Source of the DNA: Mucilaginibacter endophyticus | Lineage (GTDB): Bacteria; Bacteroidota; Bacteroidia; Sphingobacteriales; Sphingobacteriaceae | Length of the DNA stretch: 64,000 nucleotides | Assembly (NCBI RefSeq): GCF_003351025.1 | Contig: NZ_QPCG01000002.1 | Location: forward strand, 186,001-250,000 | Direction: 5' to 3' | Part shown: positions 24,552 to 33,700 of the stretch, in pieces | How the letters are laid out: the number at the start of each line of letters is the position of its first letter | Position numbering within the stretch: position 1 is the stretch's first letter | Notes under the pieces: generated by a model | The model's database searches: none | The model's input: the letters and a program-made list of their open reading frames with translations, nothing else | What the model was told of the DNA's origin: nothing | Position numbers and translations under genes: made by a program

Positions 24552-24632
24552 TTACAGCCTCGCTTTACCGTTGCACATGTAGCAACAGTTCTGTTGGTTA
24601 AAGGTTGTAGTAATAATGCTCTCACGATTCAT
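24552..24632 (-). CDS. Cys-rich leader peptide of the sulfite reductase operon, 26 aa
   Basis: A 26-codon ORF beginning M-N-R-E-S-I-I-T-T-T-F, then N-Q-Q-N-C-C-Y-M-C-N-G-K-A-R-L and stop. Three Cys codons fall within five codons in its second half. The last codons (K-A-R, bases 24557-24566) contain AAAGCGAGGC, which can pair with the 5' arm of the terminator that follows 21 nt downstream. A ribosome stalled at the first Cys codons would leave that segment free; one that reaches the stop would cover it. A TATATTTG element (24637-24644) lies only 4 nt upstream of the ATG, so either the mRNA is leaderless here or the real promoter is further upstream. Confidence 0.7.
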   Translation of the reverse strand: MNRESIITTTFNQQNCCYMCNGKARL

Positions 24633-24717
24633 TTCCCAAATATATATATAGTATACGGAAAAGGTAGCATTTAATTAAAAAAAACTGCGTTATGACAGTT
24701 TTATGAAATTTTGAAAT

Positions 24718-25152
24718 TTAAACGCTGATGAGAGTAGTTTCGCGTTTGATGATATCAGCGATACTGGTTTCGCTTAATATTTTAAGTGTGGCATCTCTTA
24801 CATCAACAAACACATCCCTTATGCCGCAAGTGCTTTCCTGATGGCACTCATCACATTTGTGGTAAAAATTTAAGCTTGCGCAAGGCACCATGGCGATAGG
24901 GCCATCAGTGATACGCATGATACTTACCAGGAAAATTTCTTTCGGATCCCGGTTGAGGCTGTAGCCGCCACCGGCACCTTTTTTACTGTATAAGAAACCC
25001 GCGTTACGCAGATCGAGCAGGATTTGCTCAAGGAATTTTTTCGGAATTCGCTCGAGCTCGGCGATTTTTGATATTTGCATAGGTGGCTGATCCATGTTTT
25101 TGCCCAGCACAACCAATGCTTTTATAGCATACTTAGTTTTTTTCGAAAGCAT
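24718..25152 (-). CDS. Rrf2-family transcription regulator with conserved Cys cluster
   Basis: A 144-residue DNA-binding protein. Winged helix at residues about 1-80 ('LSKKTKYAIKALVVL', 'ISKIAELERIPKKFLEQIL', 'KKGAGGGYSLNRDP'). Four cysteines follow: C91, C100, C103, C109. Rrf2 proteins with Cys here bind an iron-sulfur cluster (IscR, NsrR, RsrR types); the sulfur-gene relatives (CymR) usually lack it. Its position directly upstream of the sulfite reductase leader makes control of sulfur assimilation or Fe-S/siroheme supply likely, but this is inference. It is transcribed in the same direction as the sulfur operon. Confidence 0.9.
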   Translation of the reverse strand: MLSKKTKYAIKALVVLGKNMDQPPMQISKIAELERIPKKFLEQILLDLRNAGFLYSKKGAGGGYSLNRDPKEIFLVSIMRITDGPIAMVPCASLNFYHKCDECHQESTCGIRDVFVDVRDATLKILSETSIADIIKRETTLISV

Positions 25153-25277
25153 TTTCTATAATAAAACTTACAAAGTTAAATAAAGATATTACTAAATTAA
25201 CTATTTTTTCGAGTAATATTATAGATTATATAGAAAGGATATTTTATACAGACTTTATTTTATTAAAATCGCAATTG

Positions 25278-25553
25278 CTAACGATCTGAATGACCGAGAC
25301 TTTTCTCAGGGTTTACCCTGTTGCGAACAGCTTTTTTTAGCTCTTTGATCTCTGGAAAATGACCGTCGCGCTTGCGGTCAAATAAGGTTTCTTCATCAAC
25401 ACTTATGGTGTACCGCCCGCTTACTTCACTTGGTTTTAGGGTAATGCCGTTTAAATCATCGGTAAAAGTAGTAAGCAGTTCCTGCGCCATATAAGCCGCG
25501 CGCATCATCCAGTTACATTTGGGGCAGTATTCAATAGTTATAGTTGGTTTCAT
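25278..25553 (-). CDS. Rdx-family (SelT/SelW/SelH-like) thioredoxin-fold protein
   Basis: A 91-residue protein with the N-terminal redox motif 'YCPKCNW' (C10 and C13), the Cys form of the CxxU site in SelW/SelT/SelH. After it come 'AAYMAQELLTTF', 'GRYTISVDEETLFDRKRDGHFPEIKELKKAVR', the standard Rdx core. Family members are thought to act in thiol redox reactions. It starts 4 nt inside the MOSC gene end (ATGA), so the two are translationally coupled. Confidence 0.85.
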   Translation of the reverse strand: MKPTITIEYCPKCNWMMRAAYMAQELLTTFTDDLNGITLKPSEVSGRYTISVDEETLFDRKRDGHFPEIKELKKAVRNRVNPEKSLGHSDR

Positions 25554-26395
25554 GTAGTTAAGCTTGGTTTTTGAGGAATAATAAAGCGCTCATCCTGGTG
25601 AATGCTCAATACTTTAAGTTCATCGCCAACGGTGATTGTCCCGGTGTTTTCGTGTACCAGGTTTTGCCCGAACATGATCTTGTTGTTTTTCATACGATAT
25701 GATGCCAGGGTTTTAAGCGGCTCTTTCGCCTTTACAGCAGTTTGCTGATCTATGGTAGTGAGCACACATCGGGCACAAAGCTTGGCGCCGTAAAAAGTAA
25801 TGCCGGCTATGTTTATCTGGTTCATCAAATCTTCGCTGTAAGCATTACCGCCGGTAAAAACGATATTGGGCCGGAAACGGTTCATGGGCAGGGGCTGTGC
25901 CATCCGGGTATTAAGATCATCTAATGATGATTGCCCAATCAGTAAAAAAGGATAAGCATCGGCAAATGAAGTGATCATGCCTGGTTTGGCATAGCGTTGA
26001 TCAACTTCACGCTCGCTGTCATCGGGCATATAAACCAGGCGGCATTTCATATTAAACGCGTCGCTAAACCATTGGTCAAATTCATCATTCACATACTGGC
26101 CCATGCAGGTGTCATCCCAAACGGCAAATTGCTGTAATGGCTTCCGCTCACAATCAAAGGGGATCAATAATGTTGATTTTGAATGATGATCAACGGCGAT
26201 ACCATTGGGCTCAACCCTCGCCTTTAATAAAGCCATTTGCGGAAACTCTCGCTGGGTTATAAAAAGGCCATGTTCATTAACCAGCATCCAGCGCCTGTCA
26301 TACTGTAGGCCACGTGTGGTAACTACAGCGCTTTGTACAGAAATACCGCCAAGGGATTTGATGGGGTAGATAAATAGTTCACTTACCTGGAGCAT
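25550..26395 (-). CDS. MOSC-domain protein (YcbX-like)
   Basis: A 281-residue protein. I placed the start at 26395 ('MLQVSELFIYPIKSLGG'); the open frame continues to 26473 but only through the family B repeat. The N-terminal MOSC beta-barrel domain shows 'YPIKSLGGISVQ' and 'YDRRWMLVNEHGLFITQRE'; the C-terminal MOSC domain has 'NRFRPNIVF' and 'CARCVLTTIDQQT' containing the Cys expected to bind sulfur or the molybdenum cofactor. YcbX-type proteins reduce N-hydroxylated compounds with Moco. It heads the minus-strand cluster that continues into Rdx, Rrf2 and the sulfur operon. Confidence 0.85.
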   Translation of the reverse strand: MLQVSELFIYPIKSLGGISVQSAVVTTRGLQYDRRWMLVNEHGLFITQREFPQMALLKARVEPNGIAVDHHSKSTLLIPFDCERKPLQQFAVWDDTCMGQYVNDEFDQWFSDAFNMKCRLVYMPDDSEREVDQRYAKPGMITSFADAYPFLLIGQSSLDDLNTRMAQPLPMNRFRPNIVFTGGNAYSEDLMNQINIAGITFYGAKLCARCVLTTIDQQTAVKAKEPLKTLASYRMKNNKIMFGQNLVHENTGTITVGDELKVLSIHQDERFIIPQKPSLTT

Positions 26396-26414
26396 GGTGT
26401 AAAAATAAATAAAA

Positions 26415-26503
26415 GAACCATGATTTTTAGGATTTGAGGATTTCATGATACTTAAATCGGATACTACGATCAAAGTAATCCATCAATCCTAAAATCATGG
26501 TTC
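26415..26503. repeat. Family B palindromic repeat, complete copy
   Basis: Left arm 26415-26443 begins GAACCATGATTTTTAGG; right arm 26477-26503 ends CCTAAAATCATGGTTC. The arms are imperfect inverted copies around about 33 nt. The left arm repeats the segment at 19146-19173. The element fills the divergent space between the MOSC gene and the GMC oxidoreductase gene. Confidence 0.75.
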
Positions 26504-26583
26504 ATAAATTCGACAATCGATTGCAATAATTAATTTTAATTGATATACTTGTTTCATCCAATTTCAAAACCAATTTATAAACT

Positions 26584-28293
26584 ATGCCATTAAGTAACAT
26601 AAACGGCAAGGCCAAGGCTGGCAATACTTATGATGCTATTGTAATAGGCTCGGGTATCAGCGGAGGCTGGGCAGCTAAAGAATTAAGCGAACTCGGTTTA
26701 AAAACTATTATGCTTGAACGGGGCCGCAACTTTGAGCACATCAAAGATTACAAAACTGCAGGCAAGGATCCCTGGGACTTTCATCATGCCGGAAGGCCAA
26801 CCCAGGCCGAGCGTAAACAACGCCCGGTAATTTCCCGTGGCTGGGGCGCTACAGAACCTATCATGGATTATTGGACCGACGAGCAAGCCGCTCCATATAC
26901 CGAGATCAAGCCTTTTAACTGGTGGCGTTCATACCAGCTTGGCGGCCGTTCTATTTTGTGGGGAAGGCAGAGTTACCGCTGGAGTGATTTTGATTTTGAA
27001 GCTAACGCTAAAGATGGCTGGGCTATTGATTGGCCTATTCGTTATAAAGATCTTGCACCATGGTACGATCATGTAGAAAAGTTTGCAGGGATCAGCGGCT
27101 CTTTGGAAGGCTTGCCACAATTGCCCGACGGTCATTATTTACCGCCAATGGATATGAACGTGGTTGAAAAGGATGTAGCTGCACGCATCAAGAAAAATTA
27201 TAATGGCACCAGGCACATGATCATTGGTCGTTCGGCTAACTTAACAGCCGCCATTCCGGGACGTACGGCCTGCCAGTTCAGGAACAGGTGCTGGGAGGGC
27301 TGCCCTTTTGGTGGATACTTCAGTACGCAATCATCAACATTGCCCGCTGCTTTGGCTACCGGGAACTTAACGGTAAGGCCGTATTCTATAGTTACTAAAA
27401 TACTATATGATAAAGACACGAAAAAGGCCAAAGGAGTTGAAGTGCTTGATGCGGAAACCAACCAAACCTATGAGTATTATTCAAAAATAGTTTTCGTTAA
27501 TGCCTCGGCCCTCAATAGTGCCTGGGTATTGATGAATTCGGCTACAGATATTTGGCCCGATGGCTTGGGCAGCAGTAGCGGCGAGCTTGGTCACAATATT
27601 ATGGATCATCATTATAACCTTGGTGCCAGCGGGCTGGTTGATGGCTTTGAGGATAAATATTATTATGGTCGCCGGGCAAATGGTATTTATGTTGTGCGTT
27701 TCGCCAACCTGTTTGGTGATAAACGCGATTACCTGCGTGGCTTCGGTTACCAGGGCGCGGCAAGCCGTATGGGCTGGAACCGCGAAATTGCCGAATACAA
27801 TATTGGAGCCCAATACAAGGACGCGCTTACCGAACCAGGTCCGTGGACAATTGGCATTGGTGGCTTTGGCGAGTTGCTGCCTTATCACGAAAATAAAATC
27901 ACCCTTGATAAAACACGTAAGGATAAATGGGGGTTACCAATATTAGCGATGGACGCGGAGATAAAGGATAACGAAAAGAAAATGCGGGTTGATATCATTA
28001 AAGAAGCCAAAGCTATGCTGGAAAGTGCCGGTGTGAAAAACATTGAAACACACGACCGCGGTCATCATGTTGGCGATGGCATCCACGAGATGGGTACAGC
28101 ACGCATGGGCCGTGATCCTAAAACCTCGGTGCTTAATGGCAATAACCAGGTTTGGGATGCCAAAAACGTTTTCGTTACCGATGGCGCCGCTATGACCTCG
28201 TCGGCTTGTCAAAATCCGTCATTAACGTATATGGCTATGACGGCCCGTGCCGCTCATTTCGCTGTAGACGAATTAAAAAAAGGGAATATATAA
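26584..28293 (+). CDS. GMC-family FAD oxidoreductase
   Basis: A 569-residue flavoprotein. FAD-binding 'IVIGSGISGGWAAKEL' is at 19-34 and 'MLERGRNFEH' follows. 'CQFRNRCWEGCPFGGYFSTQSS' is the Cys-containing loop of the bacterial GMC branch related to gluconate/sorbitol dehydrogenases, and 'HEMGTARMG' plus 'SSACQNPSLTYMAM' form the C-terminal active-site region. It oxidises an alcohol group, probably of a sugar. In Bacteroidota such enzymes act on carbohydrates together with ThuA and DUF1080 proteins, sometimes giving 3-keto sugars, and a ThuA-like gene follows here. No twin-arginine signal is seen in this subunit. Confidence 0.9.
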   Translation: MPLSNINGKAKAGNTYDAIVIGSGISGGWAAKELSELGLKTIMLERGRNFEHIKDYKTAGKDPWDFHHAGRPTQAERKQRPVISRGWGATEPIMDYWTDEQAAPYTEIKPFNWWRSYQLGGRSILWGRQSYRWSDFDFEANAKDGWAIDWPIRYKDLAPWYDHVEKFAGISGSLEGLPQLPDGHYLPPMDMNVVEKDVAARIKKNYNGTRHMIIGRSANLTAAIPGRTACQFRNRCWEGCPFGGYFSTQSSTLPAALATGNLTVRPYSIVTKILYDKDTKKAKGVEVLDAETNQTYEYYSKIVFVNASALNSAWVLMNSATDIWPDGLGSSSGELGHNIMDHHYNLGASGLVDGFEDKYYYGRRANGIYVVRFANLFGDKRDYLRGFGYQGAASRMGWNREIAEYNIGAQYKDALTEPGPWTIGIGGFGELLPYHENKITLDKTRKDKWGLPILAMDAEIKDNEKKMRVDIIKEAKAMLESAGVKNIETHDRGHHVGDGIHEMGTARMGRDPKTSVLNGNNQVWDAKNVFVTDGAAMTSSACQNPSLTYMAMTARAAHFAVDELKKGNI

Positions 28294-28296
28294 TTT

Positions 28297-28385
28297 GGTG
28301 AGCGGTGAGTAGTTGATTGGGGAGTGACTCCATTTTATTCCCTCAATCAACTACTCACTTAATCAACCCAATCAACCAATCACTG
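28297..28385 (+). repeat. Palindromic intergenic repeat, family A, copy 2
   Basis: Occupies the space between the GMC stop and the ThuA-like start. Perfect 15-bp inverted repeat, arms at 28305-28319 and 28344-28358, followed by the 17-nt segment (28362-28378) shared exactly with copy 1. As in copy 1, the two flanking genes run in the same direction and the element would be transcribed within their mRNA. Confidence 0.75.
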
Positions 28386-28400
28386 AAAAAAGTACAAAAA

Positions 28401-29117
28401 ATGAAAAAACTAATCACCATATGCCTGTTGATAGGCGCATCTATAAGCCAGGTAATTGCAAAGGACAAAGTACTTGTATTTTGCAAAACGGCCGGCTTTC
28501 ATCATAACTCTATAGCGGTAGGGGTACCTGCCATTATGAAATTAGGTCAGGAAAACAATTTTGACGTGGATAGCACCACCGATGCCACAAAATTTACTGC
28601 AAGCAACCTGAAGCAGTACAAGGCTGTGATATTTTTAAGTACCACCGGCGACGTCTTGAACGATACGCAACAAACAGCTTTTGAACAATATATTAAAGGC
28701 GGTGGAGGCTTTGTTGGCGTACATGCTGCTACAGATACTGAATATGACTGGCCATGGTATGGTAAACTGGTTGGCGCTTATTTTAAAAGTCACCCCAAAC
28801 AACAGGATGCTACTTTAAACGTAGTTGACCGTAATTTCATTGCAACCAAACATTTGCCGCAAACCTGGAAACGCTGGGACGAATGGTATAACTATAAATG
28901 GATAGGTGACGACCTACACGTATTGATCAAGATAGATGAAAAAAGCTACACCGGCGGCGAAAACGGCGACAACCACCCAATGGCATGGTATCATAACTTT
29001 GACGGGGGAAGGGCCTTTTATACAGAATTAGGCCACACAGATGAATCATACGCCAATCCGTTATATTTGAAACATTTGCTTGGCGGAATCAAGTACGCGA
29101 TGGGATGGAAGAAGTAA
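28401..29117 (+). CDS. Exported ThuA-like protein
   Basis: A 238-residue protein of the ThuA family (class I glutamine-amidotransferase-like fold, named from trehalose utilisation). I chose the ATG at 28401, which gives a proper signal peptide of about 20 residues ('KKLITICLLIGASISQVIA'); the longer frame from 28317 lies in the repeat. Family features: 'VLVFCKTAGFHHNSI', 'YKAVIFLSTTGDVLND', 'GGGGFVGVHAATDTEYDWPWYGKLVGAYFKSHP', 'DGGRAFYTELGHTDESY'. It is expected in the periplasm. Pairing with the GMC oxidoreductase suggests joint work on oxidised sugars; the reaction itself is not established. Confidence 0.9.
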   Translation: MKKLITICLLIGASISQVIAKDKVLVFCKTAGFHHNSIAVGVPAIMKLGQENNFDVDSTTDATKFTASNLKQYKAVIFLSTTGDVLNDTQQTAFEQYIKGGGGFVGVHAATDTEYDWPWYGKLVGAYFKSHPKQQDATLNVVDRNFIATKHLPQTWKRWDEWYNYKWIGDDLHVLIKIDEKSYTGGENGDNHPMAWYHNFDGGRAFYTELGHTDESYANPLYLKHLLGGIKYAMGWKK

Positions 29118-29120
29118 TTG

Positions 29121-29154
29121 CCTGAATCAGAATTTTCGGGATTCAAGAATTAAC
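29121..29154. repeat. REP-like element, family C
   Basis: A segment of about 34 nt including CCTGAATCAG and GGGATTCAAGAATT, with a short GAATC/GATTC inverted repeat. The CTTGAATCC motif on its complementary strand is shared with the element at 19344-19407. It sits immediately after the ThuA-like gene, before a terminator. Confidence 0.45.
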
Positions 29155-29160
29155 AGTAAT

Positions 29161-29198
29161 AAAAAACGCCTTACGGATTTAACCGTAAGGCGTTTTTT
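29161..29198. terminator. Bidirectional terminator
   Basis: A perfect 16-bp inverted repeat, AAAAAACGCCTTACGG and its complement, with a 6-nt loop. Six A on one side and six T on the other make it work for both the ThuA-like gene (plus) and the SusD gene of PUL 1 (minus). Confidence 0.93.
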
Positions 29199-29213
29199 AT
29201 TACCGCTCCTTTA

Positions 29214-30698
29214 TTAATATCCATCATTCTGGATCAACGCAGGAGCATTTCTGTCAACTTCTGATTGTGGCAGTGGCCAAAAATCAAAATTGTCTTTATA
29301 AATGGTTTTTGTCGCCGGGATCAGCGGATTTTGAATAAACCCGTTCAACTTATCTTTGGCAATGCCCCAGCGGCGCATATCAAAATAACGGAAGCCTTCT
29401 AATGCTAATTCTACACGGCGCTCATGTCTTATCTTCGCCCTCATATCAACCTGAGATAAACCGGTAACAAGCGCAGGCATATTTACACCCGGACGAGCCC
29501 TTACCTCGTTGATTTGTTTGTAGACACTTGCATCGGGGCCTACAGCCTCGTTTTGTGCTTCGGCATACATCAGTTTAACATCGGCAAACCTTATCCATAC
29601 ATAATCCTGATCATCAAGCAAGCCAGGCTGTGGATTGACGATCTTAGGATCGAGCCATTTTTTTGACGGGTAAAATCCGGCAGTCCAGTTGTTAACACCG
29701 GGCTTGCCAACGGTGCCGGGGTAAGGCCATCCTTGTGCCGGTGTATCACCAGGAAAAAAGAAAGTCATTTTTTCGCGCGGATCATTAGCCTCGTATTCAT
29801 TGATCATATCCTGAGTACCCTGCAAGTCAACATATCCCGGCAATATCAATATCATGGTAAGCGCGTCGGGATGCGGAATGGTAGGTGCACTATATTGTAC
29901 CGAAAACATAATTTCGGGACTGCTTTGCTGATCGGGCTTGTAAAAGTTTGAAGGATAATTGCTATTGAGTGAAAAAAGACCTCCATCTATGATAGACTTT
30001 GCCATCGCTGCGGCATCGGCATATTTCTTTTCAAATAGTAAAACCCGTGTCATCAGCCCCTGGGCAGAGCCTTTAACTGCATGCCCAGTGTTGAATTTCT
30101 GATTAGGTAATCCAGAGATAGCGTTGTTAAGATCACTCTCAATCAGTTTTAAAACATCCGCCCTCGATGACTTGCTTACCTTTTGTTTAAAATCCGAGGT
30201 GATAGGATCGGCCGTCAATAATGGTACGTTTCCATAAGTTTCGGCTAATAAAAAGTAATTGAAGGCGCGGATAAAGTAAACTTCACCTTTGTATTGTGTG
30301 AGCTTATCGCCTGTAAGTACTTTATCAACGTTGGCCAAAAAAGTGTTACATGCCGCTACACTTTTATAGGCATTGATATAAAGGCTGTTGCTTCCATCGG
30401 CTACAAATCCACCGCTTGATGGATTAAGACCAGCAACTAATGCCTGTTGCGCGCCGGCCTGGTTGTTTTGTGTATAAGTGTTATCGCTGAAATTCTCGTA
30501 CCACATTGGGGCATAGGTAGAGATTTGCCCGCTTCTTGCGTAAAGGGTGCCGTATACGCCGGTGAGCGCTAGGTCTGCGTCGGCAGGAGTTTTCCAGAAA
30601 GTGAGGTTTGATAATTTATCGGGAGGCGTTACATCAAGTTTTTTACATGAAGTAAAACCTGCTAACGCTGCTATAAATATGATGATATATTTTTTCAT
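29214..30698 (-). CDS. SusD/RagB-family glycan-binding lipoprotein (PUL 1)
   Basis: A 494-residue outer-membrane lipoprotein that covers the SusC channel and binds the glycan. Start at 30698 chosen because it gives a lipoprotein signal ('MKKYIIIFIAALAGFTSC', lipid on Cys18); the longer frame overlaps susC. SusD features: 'DVTPPDKLSNLTFWKTPADADLALTGVYG', TPR-like helices 'EVYFIRAFNYFLLAETYGNVPLL', and C-terminal 'EARPGVNMPAL...IRHERRVELALEGFRYFDMRRWG' . It follows the SusC stop by 10 nt. Its ligand is not evident; the GH110-like gene nearby suggests alpha-galactosides. Confidence 0.95.
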   Translation of the reverse strand: MKKYIIIFIAALAGFTSCKKLDVTPPDKLSNLTFWKTPADADLALTGVYGTLYARSGQISTYAPMWYENFSDNTYTQNNQAGAQQALVAGLNPSSGGFVADGSNSLYINAYKSVAACNTFLANVDKVLTGDKLTQYKGEVYFIRAFNYFLLAETYGNVPLLTADPITSDFKQKVSKSSRADVLKLIESDLNNAISGLPNQKFNTGHAVKGSAQGLMTRVLLFEKKYADAAAMAKSIIDGGLFSLNSNYPSNFYKPDQQSSPEIMFSVQYSAPTIPHPDALTMILILPGYVDLQGTQDMINEYEANDPREKMTFFFPGDTPAQGWPYPGTVGKPGVNNWTAGFYPSKKWLDPKIVNPQPGLLDDQDYVWIRFADVKLMYAEAQNEAVGPDASVYKQINEVRARPGVNMPALVTGLSQVDMRAKIRHERRVELALEGFRYFDMRRWGIAKDKLNGFIQNPLIPATKTIYKDNFDFWPLPQSEVDRNAPALIQNDGY

Positions 30699-30708
30699 TG
30701 CTAACAAA

Positions 30709-33700
30709 TTAAAATTGAACAGATGCGCCAAATGTGAAAGTTCTGTTTTGCGGATAACCTGCAAAGCCATACCAGGCATCGGGCCTGTAATTGATGTCTT
30801 GCCTTTCCGGGTCGGCTCCTTGCTTCAATGGCGTAAACAGGGCAAGGTTATCAACCGAACCGAAAACACGAAGCGTTTTAACACCTTTGATCATGTTTTG
30901 CGGAAAGGTATAACCCACCTGCACATTCTTGATCCGCATAAAACTTGCTGCGTACAGGTGATAAGTTGACTGTACACTGGTGATTTTAGGGTAGCCATAA
31001 AAACCCATGTAAATTTTAGGCATAGTGGTTGACGGATTTTGCGGTGTCCAGCGGTTCAGCCAATCGGTAGTAGGCATAGCACCTTGCGCAAAAGGATCAA
31101 CGCCCCATTTGTACAGGTAAAGCTTATTACCGTATGAGCCATAAAGCTGCACGCTTGCGTCAAAATTGCCCCAGGTTGCGCCCATGGTATACGAGTACTC
31201 AAACTTAGGGTACTGACCAGGGATAATGCTGCGGTCGTTGGCATCTACTTTACCATCGCCATTGATATCCTTGTACCTGATATCGCCCGGGGTAGGTACA
31301 CCGCCAAGGCTCGACTGATCGGGTGCACTATTGATCTCGGCCTGGCTTTGGAAAATACCCTGCATGGTATACAGGTAAAACGAGTTGATAGGGTAGCCGT
31401 TCTGCATAATAGTTTGCTGATCCGGGCCGCCAACTTCAGGGGCACCAAAAGAAAGTACCTTATTACGATAAAGTTGGAAGTTGGCAGTAGCATAGTAGCT
31501 GAATTTCTCAGATGGGTGATCCTGATAATGCAGACTAAACTCTATACCCTTGTTGCTTACCGCGCCATTGTTTACTGTAGGCGCGTTTACCCCTAAGGCC
31601 AACGGCACCTGCGAATTCCTTAGAATATCGTAGGTGTATTTGTTAAACCAGTCAAAAGTGAAGGTTAGTTTGTTGTTTAAGGCAACGAGGTCAAGACCAA
31701 TATCTGTCATGCGGGTTGATTCCCAGGTAAGTGCAGGGTCGATGAGTTGATTAGCCTGAAAACCATTGGATATGGTACCATTAAACGCGTATACGCTTTG
31801 TACCAGTGTAGGCTGATATGGATAATTACCAATGTTTTGGTTACCAAGCCTTCCCCATGATCCCCGGATCTTCAGATCGTTTATCCATGATACATCTTTT
31901 AAGAAGTTTTCCTTTGAGATCCTCCATCCGGCAGAGAAAGATTCATATAATCCCCAGCGACTGTTACTTGGTAAACGTGAAGTACCGTCATAGCGCATAC
32001 TGGCGCCTAAAAGGTACTTGTCATCATAGTTGTAGTTGGCGTTACCATAAAACGAACTGATAGCCCATTGTCCTGATGTACCGTTGTTCTTTAGGCCATT
32101 TAATGACCCGGCGTCTATTTCTTCCAGATCATTTGTCGGATAATTGGTACGGAAAGCGCCGAGGTTACTGAAATGATCAACTTCCTGCTGCGCACCACCC
32201 AATACAGTAAGATCATGTTTGCCAAATAGTTTATGAAAGTTCAACTGGCTATAAATTGTTGAATGCGATTCATCCTGTTCTGTCGCGGTAAGGCCCGGCG
32301 TACCCACATCGGCGTTGCGATAGTAGGAAAGATCACTGTACAGGTATTGAGGAATAACAGGGGCAAAGGTTTTATACTTTTGAAGGTTGAAGCTTACGCC
32401 GGCCCGGTTTTCCCATTTTAGGGCATCAAAGATTTGTACATCAAGAGAGATATTGCCCTGCCCGTAATAGTTAGGATTATGGGTTAATATGGTTGACGAC
32501 AACACTGGGTTTTTATTGCCGAGTTCCTTATCATAAGCTTTGGTGATCCATAAACCATCCTGTGTTTGAGCCGGATATAGCGGCGATTGGGCAAGCGTTG
32601 AAATATAAAGGTCTGTTGCATTATCAAACGGGTAACTACGATCGCCATAACGAAACTGGAAATTGGTTCCTAATGTTACGCGCTTATTGACTTTTGAATT
32701 TAAACCCACATCAAGCGTGTACTTTTTATAGTCGAAACCGCGCATAGTTCCCGGCTGATTGGTCAAACCTAAACCGATACTATAGGTAGTATTGTCATTA
32801 CCGCCGCCCAGGTTAAGGTAATGGTTTTGTACAGTAGCTGTCCTGAACATATCCTTCAGCCAGTCGTGATTTGGATATTTCACCCGATCGGTAGCGTTTT
32901 TATACAAGTCGATTTGTGCCTGGGTATAAATAGGCGCGTTACCTGAATTTGCTTCAGCTTCGTTTAACAATTCCATATAGGTAGCAGAATTGGTGATCAG
33001 TTTGGGAAGCCGTGTGGGTGTAGCAAACCCGATATTGTAATTATAACTTAATGCGAGACCACCAGAGCCTTTGCCTTTTTTGGTTTTAATCACCAATACA
33101 CCATTCGCACCGCGTGAACCATAAATGGTAGCGGCAGCAGCATCTTTAAGCACTGTCGCAGATTCGATGTCATTAGGATTAATCACACTAAGATCGCCGG
33201 GAATGCCGTCAATAATAACCAAAGGGTTGTTACTGGCAGCGCTAAAGGTACCTAATCCGCGAATACGCAGTTGTACGTTTTCGTTACCGGGTTCGGCAGA
33301 GTTTTGTATTACCGAAAGGCCAGGTAACTGACCCTGCAAAAGCGACGTAGGGTCGGTCGCGACACGTTTAGTCATATCTTCGCCTTTAACTGATACGATG
33401 GCACTGGTTAACGTGTGTTTGCTTTGCGTACTGTAACCGGTAACAACAACTTCGGTAAGGGCTTTTTTATCTTCAATCAGGGTAACATTGATATCAGTTT
33501 TATTGCCTACCGATATTTCCTGTTTTACGAAACCTACAAAGCTGAAAACTAACACAGCATTGCCATCTGGCACACTGATATTATAAGTGCCATCGCTTTT
33601 ACTGGTGGTACCGGTAGTGCTACCCTTTATCTGTATATTGACTCCCGGTATTGCCAAACCTTTTTCATCAACAATTTTACCTTTTACCGGGATAGTCACA

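Noticed and set aside
26396..26473. N-terminal extension of the MOSC protein
   Set aside because: It runs through the family B repeat and precedes the conserved family start.
28317..28400. N-terminal extension of the ThuA-like protein
   Set aside because: It is read from repeat sequence and would bury the signal peptide; ATG at 28401 preferred.
30699..30779. N-terminal extension of SusD in PUL 1
   Set aside because: It overlaps the end of SusC and would move the lipobox away from the N-terminus.
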